Of a stretch of DNA of 16,982 bases, positions 13,126 to 16,982 are shown piece by piece. Every line of letters begins with the position of its first letter. Position 1 is the stretch's first letter. Both the position numbers and the translations under genes were made by a program. Origin of the DNA: Treponema sp. (GTDB lineage: Bacteria; Spirochaetota; Spirochaetia; Treponematales; Breznakiellaceae); contig JAIRXT010000057.1 of assembly GCA_031268125.1 (NCBI GenBank), positions 1 through 16,982 on the forward strand, written 5' to 3'. The notes below the pieces were generated by a model. The model searched no databases, had not been told where the DNA came from, and saw only the letters and a program-made list of their open reading frames with translations.

Positions 13126-13695
13126 GTGGGCGCTTATTATTACTTTGTTGCCCAGCTCCCCAGCCTTGTCTACGGCCAGGAACCGCCCATGAGTTCCGCC
13201 CGTTTCCGGGATCTGGCCCAGGGGCAGCTCAGCGCGGAAGACAATGCCCTGCTGGGGGCCCTGGACTCCGCACCTTCCGGCCCTTCTGCGGTTCCCTCCG
13301 CCGCGGGCTGCGATTTTATCGACAAATGGCGGGATTGGGAACGGGCCCTTCGTCTGAACCTGGCCCGGCTCCGCTCCCTCCGCCTTAAACGGGAGGGGAC
13401 GGCGGACCCGCCGCCGGTTCCCGCGGACGCCGCCGGGGCGGCCCAGCAGGCCCTGGCCGCATCGGAATCCCCCCTGGAGGCGGAAGCCCTCCTGGACCGG
13501 GCGCGGTGGAGCGCCATAGAGCAGATCCAGGGGATATCCTATTTTGACCGGAATACGGTTTTCGCGTACCTTCTCAAACTCCTCATCATGGAACGTTCCG
13601 CTTCTTTCAAGGTGGAAACGGGTTTTGCGGAGTATAAATCCCTATACGCTTCAATTTTGGAACGCGTCCGGCCGGGCGCAGGAGAATCTAAATGA
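13126..13695 (+). CDS. V-ATPase operon protein of the DUF2764 family
   Basis: 189 residues with a GTG start, three bases after the atpE stop, with AAGGAA nine bases upstream; it overlaps atpA by four bases (ATGA, 13692-13695), so translation is coupled at both ends. The N-terminus GAYYYFVAQLPSLVYGQEPP matches the 'YYFLVASLP.L' opening I associate with DUF2764, a family found between E and A in V-ATPase operons of spirochaetes and chlamydiae. The middle is Ala/Pro-rich (roughly 85-115) and the C-terminal half helical (NTVFAYLLKLLIMERSASFK). These operons lack recognisable subunit C; DUF2764 is a candidate functional substitute, but this is inference. It seems shorter than relatives I recall (about 260-280 residues). 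No biochemical role is established from sequence. Confidence 0.8.
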   Translation: MGAYYYFVAQLPSLVYGQEPPMSSARFRDLAQGQLSAEDNALLGALDSAPSGPSAVPSAAGCDFIDKWRDWERALRLNLARLRSLRLKREGTADPPPVPADAAGAAQQALAASESPLEAEALLDRARWSAIEQIQGISYFDRNTVFAYLLKLLIMERSASFKVETGFAEYKSLYASILERVRPGAGESK

Positions 13696-15452
13696 CTGGA
13701 ACAAAAGGCAGTGTGGTAGCCGTCAACGGCAACATGGTCAGCGTCCGTTTTGACGGCGCCGTATCCATGAACGAGGTCGGTTACGTTAAAGTTGGAGATA
13801 AACGGCTCAAGAGCGAAGTTATCCGTATCCGGGGGGATATTTCCCAGCTCCAGGTCTTTGAGATCACCAAGGGCATCACCGTTGGGGACGAGGTGGAGTA
13901 CACCGGGGACATGCTGGCCGTTGAACTGGGGCCCGGCCTTTTGGGCCAGGTCTACGACGGCCTCCAGAACCCTCTGCCCCAGTTGGCGGAGGCGGCGGGT
14001 TACTTCCTGGAACGGGGGGTCTACCTGGACGCCCTGTCCCTGGAAAAGGCCTGGGATTTCAGCCCCGCCGTCAAGGCCGGGGACAAGGTGGAGCGGGCGG
14101 ATACCCTGGGAACCGTGCCGGAGGGGGCCTTTACCCACCGGATCATGGTGCCCTTCAACCTCTACGGAACCTATACGGTGGTTTCGATTAAGCCCGCCGG
14201 TTCTTACCGGATTCGGGATACCATCGCGGAGCTTACCGATGAACGGGGTAACACCGTCCCCGTGGCGATGAGCTTCCGCTGGCCCGTCAAACGGCCTATT
14301 GATTGCTACGAGGAACGTCTCAAACCTACGGAATCCATGGTAACCCGGGTCCGCCTTATCGATACCTTCTTCCCCGTGGCCCGGGGGGGGACCTACTGTA
14401 TCCCCGGGCCCTTCGGCGCGGGAAAAACAGTTTTGCAGCAGGTTACCAGCCGCCACGCGGACGTGGACATTGTGATCCTGGCGGCCTGCGGCGAGCGGGC
14501 GGGGGAAGTGGTGGAAACCCTTAAAGAATTTCCCGAACTTACGGACCCCCGGACTGGCCGCTCCCTGATGGAACGGACCGTCATCATCTGTAATACCTCT
14601 TCCATGCCGGTGGCCGCCCGGGAAGCTTCGGTTTACACCGCGGTAACCCTGGCGGAGTACTACCGCCAGATGGGGCTCAACATCCTGCTTCTGGCGGATT
14701 CTACCAGCCGCTGGGCCCAGGCCATGCGGGAAATGTCCGGCCGCCTGGAGGAGATTCCCGGGGAAGAAGCCTTCCCCGCCTATCTGGAGTCCACCATCGC
14801 CAGCTTCTACGAGCGGGCGGGGCTTGTGCGGCTCCGGGACGGCGGCACCGGATCGGTTACCATCGGCGGCACGGTAAGCCCTGCGGGGGGCAACTTTGAG
14901 GAACCCGTAACCCAGGCCACCCTGAAGGTGGTGGGGGCCTTCCACGGCCTTTCCCGGGAACGTTCCGACGCCCGTAAATATCCCGCCATCCATCCCCTGG
15001 ATTCCTGGTCCAAGTACTCGGGGATTCTCCCCGGTGAAATTATCGCCTATGCCCACGGCTTTATGCGGCGGGGCAGCGAAGTGGAACAGATGATGAAAGT
15101 GGTCGGCGAAGAAGGGACCAGCATCGACGACTATATCGTTTACCTCAAGGGGGATTTTCTGGACGCAGCCTACTTCCAGCAGGACTCCTTTGATAAGATA
15201 GACTCCTCGGTCAGCCCGGAACGGCAGAAGCACATTTTCGCCATCATCCTTGACGTGCTGGGGTCGAAATTTTCTTTTACCGACAAAAACGAAGCCCGCA
15301 GTTGGTTCAACCGGCTCCGGCAGCGTTTTCTGGACTACAACGGCTGCGAATGGCAGAGTGAACGGTTCAAAACCCTGGAAAAGGAAATTCGGGACGAAGT
15401 GGACGCCAAGGCCGAAGGCCGGGACCCGGCGGGTCAAAAAATCATTGCCTAG
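13692..15452 (+). CDS. atpA: V-type ATP synthase/ATPase catalytic subunit A
   Basis: 586 residues, the full length for subunit A. It carries the catalytic nucleotide sites of the A3B3 head that couples ATP hydrolysis or synthesis to H+ or Na+ movement. A beta-barrel N-domain (GSVVAVNGNMVSVRF, 6-20) is followed by the non-homologous insert typical of A (about 110-190), then Walker A GPFGAGKT (239-246), the catalytic-glutamate region CGERAGE (266-272), Walker B ILLLADS (331-337), and TSRWAQAMREMSGRLEEIPG (338-357). The C-terminal helical domain includes QDSFDKIDSSVS. GGAGA seven bases before ATG 13692 and the four-base overlap with the previous gene fix the start. The GER-A-GE variant in place of the GER-GN-E of archaeal subunits is, I believe, usual in this bacterial branch. 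Confidence 0.97.
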   Translation: MTGTKGSVVAVNGNMVSVRFDGAVSMNEVGYVKVGDKRLKSEVIRIRGDISQLQVFEITKGITVGDEVEYTGDMLAVELGPGLLGQVYDGLQNPLPQLAEAAGYFLERGVYLDALSLEKAWDFSPAVKAGDKVERADTLGTVPEGAFTHRIMVPFNLYGTYTVVSIKPAGSYRIRDTIAELTDERGNTVPVAMSFRWPVKRPIDCYEERLKPTESMVTRVRLIDTFFPVARGGTYCIPGPFGAGKTVLQQVTSRHADVDIVILAACGERAGEVVETLKEFPELTDPRTGRSLMERTVIICNTSSMPVAAREASVYTAVTLAEYYRQMGLNILLLADSTSRWAQAMREMSGRLEEIPGEEAFPAYLESTIASFYERAGLVRLRDGGTGSVTIGGTVSPAGGNFEEPVTQATLKVVGAFHGLSRERSDARKYPAIHPLDSWSKYSGILPGEIIAYAHGFMRRGSEVEQMMKVVGEEGTSIDDYIVYLKGDFLDAAYFQQDSFDKIDSSVSPERQKHIFAIILDVLGSKFSFTDKNEARSWFNRLRQRFLDYNGCEWQSERFKTLEKEIRDEVDAKAEGRDPAGQKIIA

Positions 15453-15470
15453 CGGCCTACAGAGGAAACT

Positions 15471-16769
15471 ATGAAGAAGGTATACAGCAAGATAGAATCC
15501 ATTACCGGAAGCGTTATTACGGTCCGGGCCGAAGGGGTCCGCTACGGGGACCTGGCGGAGGTGGATACCGTGTTCGGCGCCTCCCTGGCGGAGGTAAACC
15601 GCCTGCAGGACGATCTGGTTTCCCTCCAGGTCTTTGCCGGGGGCCGGGGCATTTCCACCGGCGACACGGTCCGTTTCCTGGGCTACCCCATGCGGGTCTC
15701 CTTCTCGGAGAACCTGATGGGCCGGGTCTTTTCCGGTTCCGGGGCCCCCCGGGACAAGGGGCCGGCGCTCCGGGAGAACCTTATCCCCATCGGCGGGCCT
15801 TCGGTAAACCCCGCCCAGCGCATCATCCCCCGGAAGATGATCCGCACCGGCATCCCCATGATCGACCTTTTCAACACCCTGGTGGTGTCCCAGAAACTGC
15901 CCATTTTTTCCGTCTCCGGGGAGCCCTACAACGAATTGCTGGCCCGGATCGCCATGCAGGCGGAGGTTGACGTGATCGTCCTGGGGGGCATGGGGCTTAA
16001 ATACGACGACTACCTCTTCTTCAAGGACACCCTGGAAGACGGCGGCGCCCTGTCCCGGACGGTGATGTTTGTCCATACCGCCAGCGACCCCACCGTGGAA
16101 TGCCTTATGATCCCCGACATGTCCCTGGCGGTGGCGGAGCAGTTCGCCCTCCAGGGTAAGGACGTGCTGGTCCTCCTTACCGATATGACCAACTTCGCCG
16201 ATGCCATGAAGGAGATTTCGATCATCCAGGAGCAGGTGCCCTCAAACCGGGGCTACCCCGGCGATCTTTACAGCCAGCTTGCCAGCCGCTACGAAAAGGC
16301 TGTCGATTTCGATACCGCCGGGTCCATCACCATCCTGGGGGTTACGACCATGCCCGGCGATGACGTAACCCACCCCGTGCCGGACAACACCGGCTACATC
16401 ACCGAAGGCCAGTACTACCTTAAAAACGGCCGCATCGAACCCTTCGGTTCCCTGTCCCGGCTTAAGCAGCAGGTCAACGGCAAGACCCGTCCCGACCACC
16501 GGGCCCTGATGGACGGCATGATCAAACTTTATTCCGCCTACCGGGACACCCTGGAAAAAAAGGCGATGGGCTTCATCATGACCGCCTGGGACGGCAAACT
16601 CCTCAAATACGGGGAGTCATTTGAACGGCAGATGATGGACCTCTCGGTGAACATCCCCTTGGAACGGGCGCTGGACCTGGGCTGGGAGATCCTGGCGGAC
16701 TGTTTCAGCCCCGAGGAAACGGGGCTGCGGACTGAACTGATCCAGAAATTCTGGCCGGGGAAGGACTAA
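15471..16769 (+). CDS. atpB: V-type ATP synthase/ATPase regulatory subunit B
   Basis: 432 residues. Subunit B alternates with A in the head and contributes non-catalytic nucleotide sites. The N-terminal barrel (SKIESITGSVITVRAEGVRY, 6-25) is followed by the degenerate P-loop region LPIFSVSGEPYNELLARI (143-160), where GKT is absent as expected for B, then LLTDMTNFADAMKEIS (235-250), VPSNRGYPGDLYSQLASRYE (256-275), the nucleotide-facing segment TMPGDDVTHPVPDNTGYITE (293-312) and SLSRLKQQV (327-335). AGAGGAAACT precedes ATG 15471, 18 bp after the atpA stop. It is complete and looks functional. Confidence 0.97.
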   Translation: MKKVYSKIESITGSVITVRAEGVRYGDLAEVDTVFGASLAEVNRLQDDLVSLQVFAGGRGISTGDTVRFLGYPMRVSFSENLMGRVFSGSGAPRDKGPALRENLIPIGGPSVNPAQRIIPRKMIRTGIPMIDLFNTLVVSQKLPIFSVSGEPYNELLARIAMQAEVDVIVLGGMGLKYDDYLFFKDTLEDGGALSRTVMFVHTASDPTVECLMIPDMSLAVAEQFALQGKDVLVLLTDMTNFADAMKEISIIQEQVPSNRGYPGDLYSQLASRYEKAVDFDTAGSITILGVTTMPGDDVTHPVPDNTGYITEGQYYLKNGRIEPFGSLSRLKQQVNGKTRPDHRALMDGMIKLYSAYRDTLEKKAMGFIMTAWDGKLLKYGESFERQMMDLSVNIPLERALDLGWEILADCFSPEETGLRTELIQKFWPGKD

Positions 16770-16773
16770 GGCC

Positions 16774-16982
16774 GTGGCAAAGATACGGCTCACCAAGAAT
16801 GAGCTGAAAAAACAGAAAGATTCCCTCAAGATGTACCAGCGTTACCTGCCCACCCTGATGCTGAAAAAGCAGCAGCTCCAGGCGGAAATACGGATCACCG
16901 AGATCCGCATCAAGGAACTGCGGGAAGAAAAAGAACGGACGGACGAACTTTTCAAGTCCTGGATCGCCGTTTTTGGGGAAAC
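16774..16982 (+). CDS. atpD: V-type ATP synthase/ATPase subunit D, N-terminal part (cut by window end)
   Basis: GTG 16774 opens a frame that runs to the window edge (69 codons): MAKIRLTKNELKKQKDSLKM and onward through YQRYLPTLMLKKQQLQAEI. That N-terminal antiparallel coiled coil with the LTK..L......L..Y....P.L..K...L pattern is characteristic of subunit D, the central rotor shaft inside the A3B3 head. AAGGA lies eight bases upstream and the start is four bases after the atpB stop. The C-terminal two thirds are outside the window; membrane subunits I and K would be expected to follow. Confidence 0.93.
   Translation, partial: MAKIRLTKNELKKQKDSLKMYQRYLPTLMLKKQQLQAEIRITEIRIKELREEKERTDELFKSWIAVFGE

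Noticed and set aside
13539..16076. 845-codon open frame on the minus strand across atpA and atpB
   Set aside because: It lies opposite two unmistakable V-ATPase genes. In GC-rich genes with strong third-position bias long antisense frames are common, and its translation shows no recognisable domain.

Overview
The window looks like chromosomal DNA from a spirochaete, most likely a Treponema of the termite-gut kind. This rests on a V-type (not F-type) ATPase operon in the order E - DUF2764 - A - B - D as in spirochaetes and chlamydiae, a T. pallidum-like class II aldolase, a large ankyrin-repeat lipoprotein, and a Lpl/Ytc-type sugar transporter beside a kinase that carries a LacI-like sensor. 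The species is inference. No rRNA, tRNA or CRISPR array was seen.

Layout. (1) 1-834: the end of a phage-tail-like gene, apparently decayed, then a small XRE regulator with an operator-like inverted repeat upstream. (2) 895-3666, minus: a 923-residue ankyrin-repeat lipoprotein. (3) 3667-4216: a gene-free stretch with several hairpins, including a long imperfect repeat (3962-4027). (4) 4217-5215, minus: class II fructose-bisphosphate aldolase with a clear sigma70-type promoter. (5) 5216-5634: a hairpin-rich gap with a long terminator-like inverted repeat. (6) 5635-9233, minus: a carbohydrate ABC transporter (binding protein, two permeases, no ATPase). (7) 9334-9498: a 165-bp element with perfect 13-bp terminal inverted repeats and a 9-bp target duplication. 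(8) 9502-11586, minus, and 11650-12312, plus: a sensor kinase and a NarL-type response regulator, divergently transcribed from overlapping promoters. (9) 12508-16982, plus: V-ATPase operon atpE - DUF2764 - atpA - atpB - atpD (cut by the window end).

How it fits together. The kinase has a LacI-type sugar-binding fold in place of a membrane sensor and no DNA-binding domain. It probably reads a cytoplasmic sugar and signals to the regulator, which may control the transporter just downstream of the kinase. The small element sits exactly between kinase and transporter, with the kinase stop codon inside its target duplication. Without the insert these four minus-strand genes would be about 100 bp apart and could form one operon. 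The aldolase would feed imported sugar into glycolysis but has its own promoter. The V-ATPase is an independent housekeeping operon.

The most interesting items are the 165-bp insertion, the LacI-like-sensor histidine kinase with its face-to-face promoters (the regulator's mRNA may be leaderless), the wobble-preserving long hairpin at 3962-4027, and the reduced V-ATPase operon with a short DUF2764 protein.
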